DNA of 18,270 nt, taken from NCBI GenBank assembly GCA_937983475.1, contig CALJZV010000156.1:1-18270 (forward strand), written 5' to 3'. The position numbers were made by a program, and so were the translations under genes. Each line of letters opens with the position of its first letter. The stretch's first letter is position 1. Shown here in pieces: positions 6,823 to 17,900 of this stretch. Source of the DNA: an uncultured Verrucomicrobiales bacterium (GTDB taxonomy: Bacteria > Verrucomicrobiota > Verrucomicrobiia > Limisphaerales > JACDHS01). The notes under the pieces are model-generated. The model ran no database searches, had not been told where the DNA came from, and was given only the letters and a program-made list of their open reading frames with translations.

Positions 6823-7572
6823 TCAGCGGTGCATGCCTCGCAGCAACCGGTATTTCAAAAAGACTTCCTTCGCGCAAAATTTGGCGATGCGCCAGCCTTG
6901 TGGTCCGTCGAAAAAGCCGCGCTTAAGCACATAGCACCGCAGCCAGCGGAAAGCACCGCGCAGCCAGGGATCAAGCCAGCCTGAGCGGCGGCCTTCTTCG
7001 TGCCGGGACTCCGCCCAGAGCCGCGCGTATTTTTCGCAGCGCGCCCAATGGTCCGCGGCGTCCTTGAAGGAGTAGTGATGCAGTTCGCCTGAGAACGGTT
7101 CTATTTTTCCGGAAATTTCCAGCCGCTCATGGACCTTGGCCCCGGCGAAGTGCGCCCGGGATTTGCGGAATAAACGCACCAACCGGTCCGGATACCAGTC
7201 GCCATGACGGATCCAGCGGCCCTCATAGAACACGCAGCGGGGCATGCTGAAGCCGCAGGCGTCCTCCGTAGGCGGCGACTGCTTGACGCGTTGGATTTCC
7301 TCCCGCAGTTCAGCCGATAATTCCTCGTCTGCGTCAATGCTGAAGACCCACTCGTGTTGCGCCAAAGCCAGTGCGCGGTTTTTCTGGCCCACAAAGCCCA
7401 GCCAGTCCTGATGCATGAACCGCGCCCCAAATTCTTTGGCGATGCTTTCGGTCGCATCGGTGCTGCCCGAATCCACGATCACAATTTCGTCGGCCAGATC
7501 GGCGCAACTTTTCAGGCACCGACGCAAATTCTCCTCTTCATTCAGCGTGATGAGGCAGAAGGAAATTTTCAT
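6823..7572 (-). CDS. Glycosyltransferase family 2, WaaE/KdtX (beta-1,4-glucosyltransferase)-like
   Basis: This 249-residue GT2 enzyme matches the pattern of the WaaE/KdtX-type lipopolysaccharide-core glucosyltransferases: MKISFCLITLNEEENLRRCL, EIVIVDSGSTDAT (29-41), GFVGQKNRAL (59-68) and the metal motif FSIDADEEL (77-85). WYPDRLVRLFRK and GAKVHERLE follow, as in that family. Length is typical. AAGGA lies about 4 nt upstream of the ATG at 7572, and the start overlaps the stop of the upstream GT4 gene by 4 bp, so the two are co-translated. The family assignment is from motif memory. The product could equally act on an O-antigen, a capsule or a protein-linked glycan. Confidence 0.85.
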   Translation of the reverse strand: MKISFCLITLNEEENLRRCLKSCADLADEIVIVDSGSTDATESIAKEFGARFMHQDWLGFVGQKNRALALAQHEWVFSIDADEELSAELREEIQRVKQSPPTEDACGFSMPRCVFYEGRWIRHGDWYPDRLVRLFRKSRAHFAGAKVHERLEISGKIEPFSGELHHYSFKDAADHWARCEKYARLWAESRHEEGRRSGWLDPWLRGAFRWLRCYVLKRGFFDGPQGWRIAKFCAKEVFLKYRLLRGMHR

Positions 7573-8651
7573 GATTTCCTTTCTCGTGCGGCCAGTTCCA
7601 ACACTTTTAACGTCTCGGCCACATTGTGCTCAAGGGAAACAGTCTCGGGGCTGATTGCGATTCTGCGGCGTTGCGTTGCCCAGTATTCAATGGCTCCAAT
7701 CACGTCACGGACATCGCGCGGGTCTCTCAGCACTGAGCCGTTTATTTTGTCGTCAATCAATTCAGCGGCGCCGTTGCTGACGGTGGTGACAACGGGCAAC
7801 CCGGCGGCCAGCGCCTCGATGCAGACGTTGGCGGACGGCTCATAGATCGGCAAAAACACAAACAGATCCGCGGCGGCATACACCTGTTCCACATCCTCCA
7901 TGGCACCCAAAAAGCGGACGTTATGCGGCACTCTTGCCGGCTTGCGGCCGGTGCCGGCGACCAGCAGTTTATATTTTTCCGAAGGCAAGAATCGGATCGC
8001 GTCGAGAAGATATTTCAAACCCTTGCGCTCCCAGCCCGAGCCGACAAACAGAACCGCGAACTCATTGTCCAGAAGGTTCCATCTGGCGCGTGCCGCAGCG
8101 CGGTCGGCCTGTTGAAACCGGGCCACCTCCACGCCGTTGCGCACCAGGTGAATCCGGTCGGGGGGAAAATGAAAGCGAGCCTCAATCTCACGGCGAACCA
8201 TCTCGGAGTTGACGATGATGCGGCGAGTGTTGGCCGGATTGAAGGTCTGACGTTCCAGTGCCATCATGTTCCGGTGAAAACTTTCCCGGCCAATGAGCGT
8301 TTTTTTCCACCACGGCGCAAAGTCCTTTCTGCGTTCCAGCCAGGCGGCATGAACGCCGTCTCCGGCGCGATAAACATCCTGGCTGAGCGTGCGTTCCAAG
8401 CTGAACACACAATCGAAGGATTCGGCCTGGAGCAAATCTCTGACGCTTTGGGCGAAATGAAGCGGACGAGTGGCCCGCGAGCCGGCGGGGGGAATCAAGT
8501 GGAGGCGCGCCGGGGTGTCCGCCTGAGGCCAGGCTTCAGCAAAGAGGTGAAGCTCGTGCCCGGCAGCCGCCAACGCTGCAATCAGCCGCGACAAATACAG
8601 TTCCGCGCCCCCGGTGGCGGCGTAGTTGCGGCGGATGAGCGCGATCCTCAT
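7569..8651 (-). CDS. Glycosyltransferase family 4, WaaG-like
   Basis: This 360-residue GT-B glycosyltransferase has an N-terminal acceptor lobe with RNYAATGGAELYLSRLI (8-24) and YRAGDGVHAAWLERR (94-108), a stretch resembling WaaG/RfaG lipopolysaccharide glucosyltransferases. The C-terminal nucleotide-sugar lobe has LVRNGVEVARF, LFVGSGWERKGL (201-212), VRFLGAMEDVEQVYAAADLF and the E-x7-E retaining-GT signature EPSANVCIE (Glu271 and Glu279), then ALAAGLPVVTT. It is complete and of usual size. The ATG at 8651 has no Shine-Dalgarno. It is the first gene of a two-gene leftward operon with the WaaE/KdtX-like enzyme, and its promoter presumably lies in 8652-8943, where a symmetric promoter-like dyad sits about 85 nt upstream. 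Confidence 0.86.
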   Translation of the reverse strand: MRIALIRRNYAATGGAELYLSRLIAALAAAGHELHLFAEAWPQADTPARLHLIPPAGSRATRPLHFAQSVRDLLQAESFDCVFSLERTLSQDVYRAGDGVHAAWLERRKDFAPWWKKTLIGRESFHRNMMALERQTFNPANTRRIIVNSEMVRREIEARFHFPPDRIHLVRNGVEVARFQQADRAAARARWNLLDNEFAVLFVGSGWERKGLKYLLDAIRFLPSEKYKLLVAGTGRKPARVPHNVRFLGAMEDVEQVYAAADLFVFLPIYEPSANVCIEALAAGLPVVTTVSNGAAELIDDKINGSVLRDPRDVRDVIGAIEYWATQRRRIAISPETVSLEHNVAETLKVLELAARERKS

Positions 8652-8943
8652 GGTTCGGAAGTGTTGTGAAGGGCAGGGCGGGCGTCCAGAGATTTCACGC
8701 CTGCGATTGGAGACCCGAAAGCCGGGCAGTTTTGCATTGTCATAAGAGCCCGAAAAATGTATGACAATTCATGCTTAAGTGGAGAACCAGCCCTTGAGCA
8801 CCTTTAACATTGTCCCCCTGAAAAATGAAGCCCTGCGCTTGCCATTTCTTGTCCACGAGATTGCCGCGCTTTTTTATTATTGACGGCTTACAAGGCTGCG
8901 GCCCACGGGTCTCCTGGGCATCACGAAACAACCCAACATCAAC
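8652..8943. other. Divergent intergenic region between GT4 operon and giant secreted-protein gene
   Basis: This 292-bp region between two divergent genes holds the inverted repeat described separately and a T-run at about 8870-8880. There is no Shine-Dalgarno in front of the giant gene (GAAACAACCCAACATCAAC precedes the ATG). A 63-codon minus-strand frame (8740-8931) has no recognisable motif and would overlap the regulatory dyad, so I do not call it. No riboswitch-like structure was recognised. Confidence 0.5.
8736..8768. promoter_or_regulatory. Perfect 9-bp inverted repeat forming a symmetric promoter-like element
   Basis: ATTGTCATA (8736-8744) and TATGACAAT (8760-8768) are exact inverted repeats with a 15-bp spacer. 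Read on the plus strand they give TTGTCA (8737-8742), 17 bp, TATGAC (8760-8765): 5/6 and 4/6 matches to the sigma-70 consensus at ideal spacing. Because of the symmetry the minus strand reads the same. The element lies about 85 bp upstream of the GT4 start and 175 bp upstream of the giant gene start. It could be a face-to-face divergent promoter, an operator for a dimeric regulator, or a hairpin at the 5' end of one transcript. The sequence shows the symmetry; function is inferred. Confidence 0.45.
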
Positions 8944-11900
8944 ATGAGAAAACTCCTTGTTATCCTCTCGGCTGTCTCGATGGTGGCCATTTGTTCCGGG
9001 CGCCTGATGGGCGCTGGATTCGCCTATTGGGACCGAAACGGCAGCACTCCTGGAGCTGGCGGCACATCGCCAAACGGCACGTGGGGGTCAACCTCCTGGA
9101 GCCCCAGTTCAGCCGGCGCCAGCGCCACCGTTGGCTGGGTGGACGACGACACCGCGTTTTTTTCCGCCGGCTCGGATGCCGCGGGCAATTACACCATCAC
9201 TGTGTCCGCGGCGCACCGGGTAGGGGATGTTTATATCGAGGAAGGCAACGTGACGTTTGCCGGGACGGGCAGTTTGGAATTGGTCAACAGTGCCAATATT
9301 TACGTTCCCAATGGACAAAAGGCGACATTCACGGTGCAACTATCCGGCTCAGCCGGCCTTGCCAAGGGGGATCTGGGTGAATTGTCGTTGACGGGGAATA
9401 ATACCTTCACCGGGCCGGTTTCGGTCAATGGCGGGATTCTTTCTTTCAACGCTCCTGCGGCCTTGGGCACAGGCACCGATGCCATCCTTGTGTCGGGAGC
9501 CACCCTAAAAAACCTCAACTCTGGTACCGGCAATTTTGTGAGCGCCAACCGCGCGGTGTCCATAGCGAGCATGGGCGCCATTTTTGACGTTCCCACTGCC
9601 ACGGCAAAATTGCAGTGCGCCAGTGTCATTTCGGGCATCGGGCCGCTGACAAAGACAGGCAATGGCGCGCTGATTTTGTCCGAGGCTAACACCTACACCG
9701 GCATCACCACCGTCAGCGGGGGCACGCTTGGTGTCGCCAACATCAGTGGCAGTGCGACCGGCTTTGGCGGCGTGGATCTATTAACAGGAGGCCGGTTGAC
9801 GGGCGCGGGAAGCATTTCGGGGCCGCTGATGGTTAATGGAATAATTTCACCGGGCGCCAGTCCCGGAACCTTGAGCACTTCGGATGAGACTTGGAACGGC
9901 GGCGGCGAGTATGAATGGGAAATCAATCAGGCATCGGGAACCGAAGGGACAAATCCAGGCTGGGACCTGCTGGATATTTCCGGCTCGCTGACGATCAACG
10001 CAACGCCCGGGAACAAGTTCAAAATTAACATCATCTCCCTGGACGGCCCCGGAACCGGCCCGGGCGCGGTGGAGGATTTCGACAATACGCGGGATTACAC
10101 CTGGCGGATTGTCCGCACGACCGGATCCATCTCGGCCTTTGACCCGTCGGCGTTTGAGCTTATCACCACCAATTTTTTGAACTCCCTGGGCACCGGCATG
10201 TTTCTGCTGGAGAAGTCCCAGGACGGGCTTGATTTGCTGCTGCGGTTTGTGCATCCGGCGCAGATTCTCTCCCAGCCTGTCGGGGGCACGGTCAATGCGG
10301 GTGACACCTTTGTGCTGGAGGTGCAAGCGACCGGCACCGAGCCGCTGCTCTACCAATGGAGAAAGGGCGGAATTGATTTGTTTGACAACGCCAACCTGAG
10401 CGGCGCTTCCACGCCCACGCTGAAAATTCAGAAAGCGTTTGATGCGGATGAGGGCGCATACACGGTGATGATTTCCAATGTGGTGGGAAGTGTCTCCAGC
10501 GACACGGCAAACCTGGTCGTCAAAGATCCCCATATTTTCCTGCAACCTTCCCTCATCAATCAGCCCGCGCCCGTGGAGTGGGAGCAGACCCTTGGCGGCT
10601 CGAGCAGCGACGCGCTCAACGTCGCACGCCACGTGGGCGGCAATAAATTTTTCCTGGGTGGTTATTCGCTGTCCGGCGCCGACGGCAACAAGACTGCGGG
10701 AAATTTCGGGGGAGCGGATTTCTGGGCCGTTCTTGCCGATGGCAATGGCAATCCGATTTGGGATAAAAACTACGGCGGGTCCGGGCACGACAAGCTGACC
10801 AGCATGGTTGAAGTGCCGTCTGGCGGCTACATTCTGGGCGGCTATTCCTACTCTGGAACGGACGGCGACAAAAGCAGCACCAACCATGGCGGCGCGGATT
10901 TCTGGGTGGTGCGTATAGATTCTGCCGGAAACAAACTGTGGGATGTCTCCATCGGCGGCGATCAGGATGATTTCCTGACAGCCATCATCAATGCTGACGA
11001 TGGCGGCTTCCTTGCTGCGGGTTATTCCCTGTCCGGACCAAGCGGGAACAAGACGTCGTCAAACGCCGGTTCATTTGACTACTGGCTGGTTCGCCTGGAT
11101 GCCGATGGCACGCTGTTATGGGAGCAATCCTTTGGCGGAACGGGCGAGGACATCCTGACGGCGTTGGTGGAAACGTCCGGCGGTGGATATTTGCTTGCCG
11201 GGCATTCGGCATCGGAGGTTTCCGGGAACAAAACCGCGGCCAATGTGGGCGGCGCGGGCCTGGCCGATTTTTGGGTCATTAAAACCGATGCCACGGGAAC
11301 GCCACTTTGGCAGGCCACCTATGGCGGAAGCGGCAGCGATAAATTGCAGGCCGTGGCCCGAAAATCCGACGGCGGATTCTGGCTGGGCGGCTCCTCCGAT
11401 TCCCCGGCTGACGCCAACAAACTGGGCAGCAACCTGGGCCAGGAGGATTTCTGGATCGTTCGCATCGACAGCAGCGGCATTAAGCTTTGGGACGACACCT
11501 TTGGCGGCCAGGGATCCGATTTGTTGTTTGCGCTTGTGGAAACCACCGATGACGGGGTGCTTTTCGGAGGCGAAACCAACGCGGGCCTCGCCGACAGCGA
11601 CTTCTCAGTCGTTCGCCTCAATGCCAATGGCAATTTCCTGACGATGCAAAACAATGGCGGCTCCAAGAACGACCGTCTGACGGCCTTGGCGCTGACCGAC
11701 ACCGGTTTCCTGTCCGCAGGCGTCTCCGATTCCCAGCCGGGCGCCTCCAAATTTGCTCCCAATCGTGGCGCGGAGGATTTCTGGGTCATCAAGCACGGGC
11801 TGAGAGCCACGGGCACAATTCCCACCGGCCAGACAGCGGTGCTGCACGGCGCCGCAGAGGGGACGCCCACGGTTTTTTACCAATGGAAAAAGGACGGCAC

Positions 11901-14900
11901 TAATCTGGCCGACAACGTATTTGTCCAAGGTTCCGGCACGCCGGTGCTGACGATTTTCAATTTAAAGCCCGAAGACTCTGGCGCTTATTCCCTCGAAGTG
12001 GTTTCGGGCTCCAACAATGACCTGAGCGAACCGGTGACGCTCACGGTGCTGACGCCGCCATCCATTATCGTAGACCCGATGAGCCGCACCAACGCCACCA
12101 ACACCACTGCAAGCTTCACCGTGGGGGCAGGCGGAACTGGTCCCTTGGTTTACCAATGGTTCAAGGACGGCCAACCGTTATCCGATGGCGGCAAAATATC
12201 CGGCGCCAACACGACCAATCTGGTCCTGACACTGGTGACGACCAATGAATCAGGGTTTTATCATGTGGAAGTCTCCAACCCGGGCGGCTCCGTCCTCAGC
12301 CAATCGGCGGAACTGCTGGTGGTGGTCAAGCCGGTCATCACCATGCAACCGGTGGCCCAAACCAACAACGCAGGAACGGTTGCCTTTTTCAACGTGGCCG
12401 CGTCGGGTGGAGGCTTGAGTTATCAATGGCAAAAGAATGGTGCCAACCTAGTCGATGGTCCCAACATTTTCGGGGCTCAGAGCGAAATGCTCATGATCTA
12501 TAATCTTACGGCCGCTGACGCCGCGGGCTATCGCTGTCGGGTCAGCAACCTGGCAGGCTCGGTAAACAGTGCCCAGCGTAATTTGACGGTGATCGATCCA
12601 GCCATAAACGGGCAACCGTTCGAGCAGGCCGCAGTGCTGGGAGGCAACGCCATGTTTCACGTCATCGCGGGTGGCACGGCCCCTTTGAACTACCAATGGC
12701 GCAAAGGGCTGACGCCGCTGGCCGACGGCGGCAATTTTTCCGGGGCCAACACCGCGACGCTGCTCATCAGCGGAGTCACGTCAGGAGACTACGGCGAATA
12801 CAATGTGGTCGTGTCCAACTCGCGCGGCTCGGTCACCAGCTCCAACGCCTTGCTGCGCGCGATGGTGCCCCCCGGAATTGAGGCTCAACCTGTCAGTCAA
12901 TTGAAACCGCCCGGCGGAACGGCCTATTTCTGGGTGGCGGTCACCGGGGATCCGCCCTTTGATTTTCAATGGCGCAAGAACGGGGCGAACATCAACGACG
13001 GGTTCAATGTTTCGGGATCGCAAAGCGCGTTCCTGACCCTGTCCTCTCTTGGCATCGCCGACGAGGGCGATTATTCCGTGGTCGTGAGCAATCCTGCCGG
13101 CAGCATGTCCAGCCAAACGGCAACGCTCACCGTTTCCAACATTCCGCCTTCAGTCACCATCACCATCCCGACCAACGGCAGTGTATTTGCCTCTCCGGCC
13201 TCGCTGAATTTCTCGGCGGACGCCTCGGATGCCGACGGCGTGGTGACGTCGGTTGAGCTTTATGTCAATGGCGCACTCGAGGAAGTGCTGACCAACGCCC
13301 CTTTTTCCCGTGTGATCACCAACGTGCCTGCGGGAAATTATACTGCGATGGCGGTGGCTCGGGATGACCTGGGCGGAACCGGAACCAATGCCATCTCCAT
13401 CACGGTGAGTTCCGACTGCGCGACACCGCCGGCGGGCGTCATCAGTTGGTGGCGGGGGGAGGCCGATGGCGGCGACCGCTTTGGCCAGCATTCGGGTTCG
13501 TTGTTGAACGGTGCCGTTGCCGGAAGCACCGGCAGGGTGGGCAATGGTTTTGGATTCGATGGCATCGATGACGTGCTGGACATTCCCGACGCCCCTGCGC
13601 TTGGATTTAATTCCGCCTCGCCCATGTCCATTGAATTGTGGGCCTACCGGACCGGCACCGGGACACAAATGCACCTTGTCGGCAAGCGGGAAAACGGCTG
13701 CGGCTCCTACAACTACCAGATGTGGTTCGATGATGCCGAGGGCCTGAGCTTCGGCGGCACCGGCAGCCGGGTGTTGATTGCGCAAAGTCTGGAGATGAAC
13801 CGCTGGACGCATTTGGCCGCAACCTTCGACGGCACTTTTATGCGGTTGTATGTCAATGGCCAGTTGCGCGGCACGGCCAATGGCTCGCTGGGCCCGAAAA
13901 ACACCCGCCCGCTCCGGATTGGCGGCTCTGGAGACTGCGTTTCCTTCATGGGCAACCTGGATGAAATCGCGCTTTACAACCGCGCGTTGACCGGCGCGGA
14001 AATCCAATCCATCTACAATGCCGGTTCCGTGGGCAAGTGCGCCGACCCGCTCAAGCTGATCAGCCAGAATTTCTTCGGCGACGCGGGCGACGAGCGCGCC
14101 ACCGGAATCGCCGTGGCCAACGGCGCGGTTTATCTCTCCGGCACCACCGGCTCCAACGGGGTGGACGGCATGGTGCTCCAATACTCCAGCCCGGTGGCTC
14201 AGGGAGCGCTGCCCGGATGGCGCACCAATTGGCCCGGGTTGGCCGGTCCGGACCGTTTTGCGGGCGTGGCCGCGTCGCCCGAAGGCGTGTATGTCGCGGG
14301 CGACAGTTTTGGCCGCACCACGGATTTGTTGGGGGTCGCGGACGGCAAGGGCATGCTGGTCAAGTTTGGCGTGCCCGGCCCCGTCGGTGGCGGATTTGGC
14401 GGGTCGGTGTGGGACAGGCAGGTGCCGCCCACCACTGCCTATTCGTATGGGGGACGCGAAACCATCAATGCCCTGGCCACCGTTGACGAAGCCGGGTCAA
14501 CCGTCATTTACATGACGGGCGCGGGGCAGAACAGCCAGGTCAATTCCAACCGCTTCTTCCTGAGCAAATCCCGCTTTGACGGCACGCACCTCTGGACGGT
14601 GACGGATTCCACAGCGGGCAACTCCGGCGGCAACGCGTTCAGCTCCGGCAACGCCGTGACAATCCTGAACGGTTCGATCTATGTTGCCGGCCGAACCGAC
14701 GACTCAGGAGCGCCGCGCGCATTGGTGCGCAAGTATAATTCCTCCGGGCAACAAGTTTGGTCGATGGAGTCCAGCGTCGGACAGTTCAATGGAATCACGG
14801 CTTATGGCGGATCCATTTATTTGGTGGGGCGCAGCTCCATCGTTTCCACGACGTCCAATTTTCTGATTGAAAAGCGCGATCAATCGGGCCAGCTCATCTG

Positions 14901-17900
14901 GTCAGCCACCTTCGACCGGAACAATTCCGAAGACATCCTCAACGCCGTGGTCGGCCTGGGCAACCGCATTTACTCGGTTGGCTCCACGCGCGGGTTCACC
15001 GCCGGAGGCAAGGACGCCATTGTTCTCGAAATTAATCCGGAAACCGGGTCGTTGATTTCTTCGACGCTCTTTGGAGGCACGGCGGACGACGAAGCCACAA
15101 GCGTGAGCACCGACGGTGTTGACCTTTATTTGGCTGGTGAAATCCGCAGCTTTGGAGCCGGCGGCAGCGACATGATGCTGCTTCGTTTCAAGCCCGTTCA
15201 GCCAGCGCAGCCACCGGTTATTACCACTGCCACGCTGCCCTTTGCCGAGGTGAACAAAAACTACAGCGTTTTCCTGAATGCGGCCGGGGGACAGCCGCCA
15301 TACATCTGGAATGTCGTTTCCAACACATTGCCAACCGGCTTGAGTCTCTCAACCAACGGGCTTATTTCGGGGGCCCCAACGGCCCAGGGGTTGCATGAAT
15401 TCCGAGTCGAGGTGCGCGATGCCTCAGCAACGCCGCAAACCGGGCTGCGGGATTTTTCCATCAACGTCGTTGTGACCAATGAGCTGCCCACAGTGTCCAT
15501 CACCTCGCCCGCCAATGGTTCCAGCTACACCGAGCCGGTGAATTTGACGCTCACCGCGTCGGCTTCCGACAACGATGGCTTTGTGCAAAAGGTTGAGTAT
15601 TACCGGAACGGCATTTTGATCGGCCTGGGAACGGCGTCCCCCTACAGCGTGACGGTCAGCAATTGGACTGCGGGCAGCTACGCGCTCACCGCCATTGCCT
15701 ACGACAACCTCGGCGCGACCAACACCTCGGCGGCGGTCTATGTGAGTGTCAACCAAAACGGTTTCACCGCCATTGATTTTGAGGCATTGGATACGGGCAC
15801 CGGGAATGTTTCCGGCGCATCTTTGTTCACTTATTTGGCTGGCTTTGGTGTCAGCCTGACCAATGAAACGCCCGGCAGCCTGCTGGCTGCGCGCCACCAG
15901 AGCAGCGTGGGTGGCGGCAATGCGGCCAAGGCCGGTTCCGGCAGGAATCTCTTCTCCCAGTCCGGAGTCCGCGGTAAAACCGCCTACACCATAGGCTTCA
16001 GCAGCACGATCGCCGGATTCGGGTTCGTGAGAGCCGGCTTGCAGGCTGGACTCAAGGGCGTGAGTCATCCTGCCTGGAAGGCTACGGCCTTTGATGCCAC
16101 CGGCGTGGAACTCGGCACCATTGGTGAGGAGCAGATCACCACGTATGTGGACCTGCCGGCAAAGGAATACCGCCTATACGGGCCGGACATCGCGTGGGTG
16201 CGAATCGAATCCGACGACCGGTTTTTCACCACCTTTTCTTCAGCGCTGCTGGATGATTTCAGCATCGCCTCAATTCTTGGCAACATTCCTCCGTCGGTAA
16301 ACATCGCGTCCCCGTCGGAGGGGCAGCAGTTCACCGCGCCAGCGACCGTCTCGGTGGCGGCGAACGCCTCGGACATCGACAACACGGTCACCAACATCAC
16401 GTTCTACCTTGGCGCCAATCAACTCGCCTCGGTGGCCACTGCTGAGTCGGCGTTCATCACCTTGAGCAACCTGGCCTCAGGCACCTACGTCGTGCGCGCT
16501 GTGGCGCGCGATGACGGCGGGGCGGCCAAAAGCTCGCAGCCGGTTTCATTTACTGTAAACCCGCAGGCGGGCGTGAATGTCATCAACTTCGATTCGCTGA
16601 ACGCGGCGTCACGCAACATCGGCGGCCCGGCGCTGTCCAATTACCTGGCCGGCTTTGGGATCACCATCGTCAACACCACGCGCGGCAGCCGCATTGAGGC
16701 GGCCGATGTCCGAAACCTCTTTGGCGGCACGGCCGTGACGGCGCCCTCGCCCAACAACATTCTTTCCCAGTTTGGCGTCAACGGCCCGGTCACGTTCACC
16801 CTGGTGTTCAACTCCATCCAACAGAGCGTGAAATTCACCCGGCCGCAGTTGCTGGCCGGCGCCAACGGCGCGACACATCCCTGGTGGACGGCCCGCGCGT
16901 TCAACGCCTCTGGCGTGGAGGTGGCGTCCGCCGGCGAAGGTGTCGTTCGCAGTTTCACCAATGTGCCTCCAAGGGTGTTTGAGCTCGCCGCGTCGGGCAT
17001 TTCCTCCATTCGCTTTGACTCTGACGCGCGCGGTGTCAGCGCGTTCGCCGGGTTGCTGCTGGACAACCTGATTGTCAATGCCAACGCCGTGGCCGCGCCG
17101 CTGGAGGTGTCCATCACCAGCCCGCTGGAGGGATCGGCGCATTCGGGGCCGCTGGATTTGGTGGTGCGCGCGGACGCGACCAACCATGCCGGCAGCGTGG
17201 CGCGGGTGGAGTTCTATAATGGCCCGGTGTTCATCGGCAGCAGCTTTGCCGCGCCTTACAATGTCAATTGGCAGAACGTCATGCCGGGCAATCATGTGTT
17301 GCGTGCCCGCGTGGTTGATACGCAAGGCGCGTCCCGCTGGTCCGGCGCGGTGAACATCACGGTCAATCCCAGCGGCGGCAATGCCGCGATTGTCAATTTC
17401 GACTCCCTGAACGCGACGTCCGGCAATGTAGCCGGCGCGGCGCTTTCCACATACCTGGCGGGCTTTGGCATAACGGCCATTGCGGGCAGCGGCTCCCAGT
17501 TGGTCGTGCAGAATCACAACAATCTTCACTCCGGCGGTTCCGTGGCGGCGGCCTCCGCGCCAAACCTGTTCACGCAGACAGGCGCCACCAATCGGATGAA
17601 TTTCACTCTGCAATTCGCGCAGCCCCTGCTGAGCTTCCAGTTCACCCGGCCCAAATTGAAGGCGGGCACCACCGGCGTTTCGCATCCCAAATGGACGGCA
17701 CGCGCGTTTGACGCGGCGGGCGTGGAACTGGCGTCCGTTTCGGCAAACTTCATTTTCAGCTACGCCGACGTGGCCGCGCAATCTTACTCCCTGGCTGCAC
17801 AGCAGGGCATCGCCTCGGTCCGTTTTGATTCGGACAATCAGTATGCTGCGACGTTCCCCGGGGTGTTGCTGGACGATTTGATCCTGACCACAAGCGCGTC

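Noticed and set aside
8740..8931. 63-codon minus-strand frame upstream of the GT4 gene
   Set aside because: It overlaps the inverted repeat, shows no domain-like sequence, and looks like a chance frame in intergenic DNA.
8986..9000. Lipoprotein signal (Cys17) in the giant protein
   Set aside because: The residues before Cys are V-A-I, with Ile at -1 where a lipobox needs Gly, Ala or Ser; a standard signal peptide fits better.
10579..11799. Regular 180-bp periodicity considered as a CRISPR-like or non-coding repeat array
   Set aside because: The units are far too long and diverged, and are under clear protein-level conservation within one open frame.
16609..17781. 390-codon minus-strand frame and similar long antisense frames (9847-10887, 13150-14181)
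   Set aside because: They are rich in Arg, Gly, Ala and His and are shadows of the giant plus-strand frame, whose domains are unmistakable.
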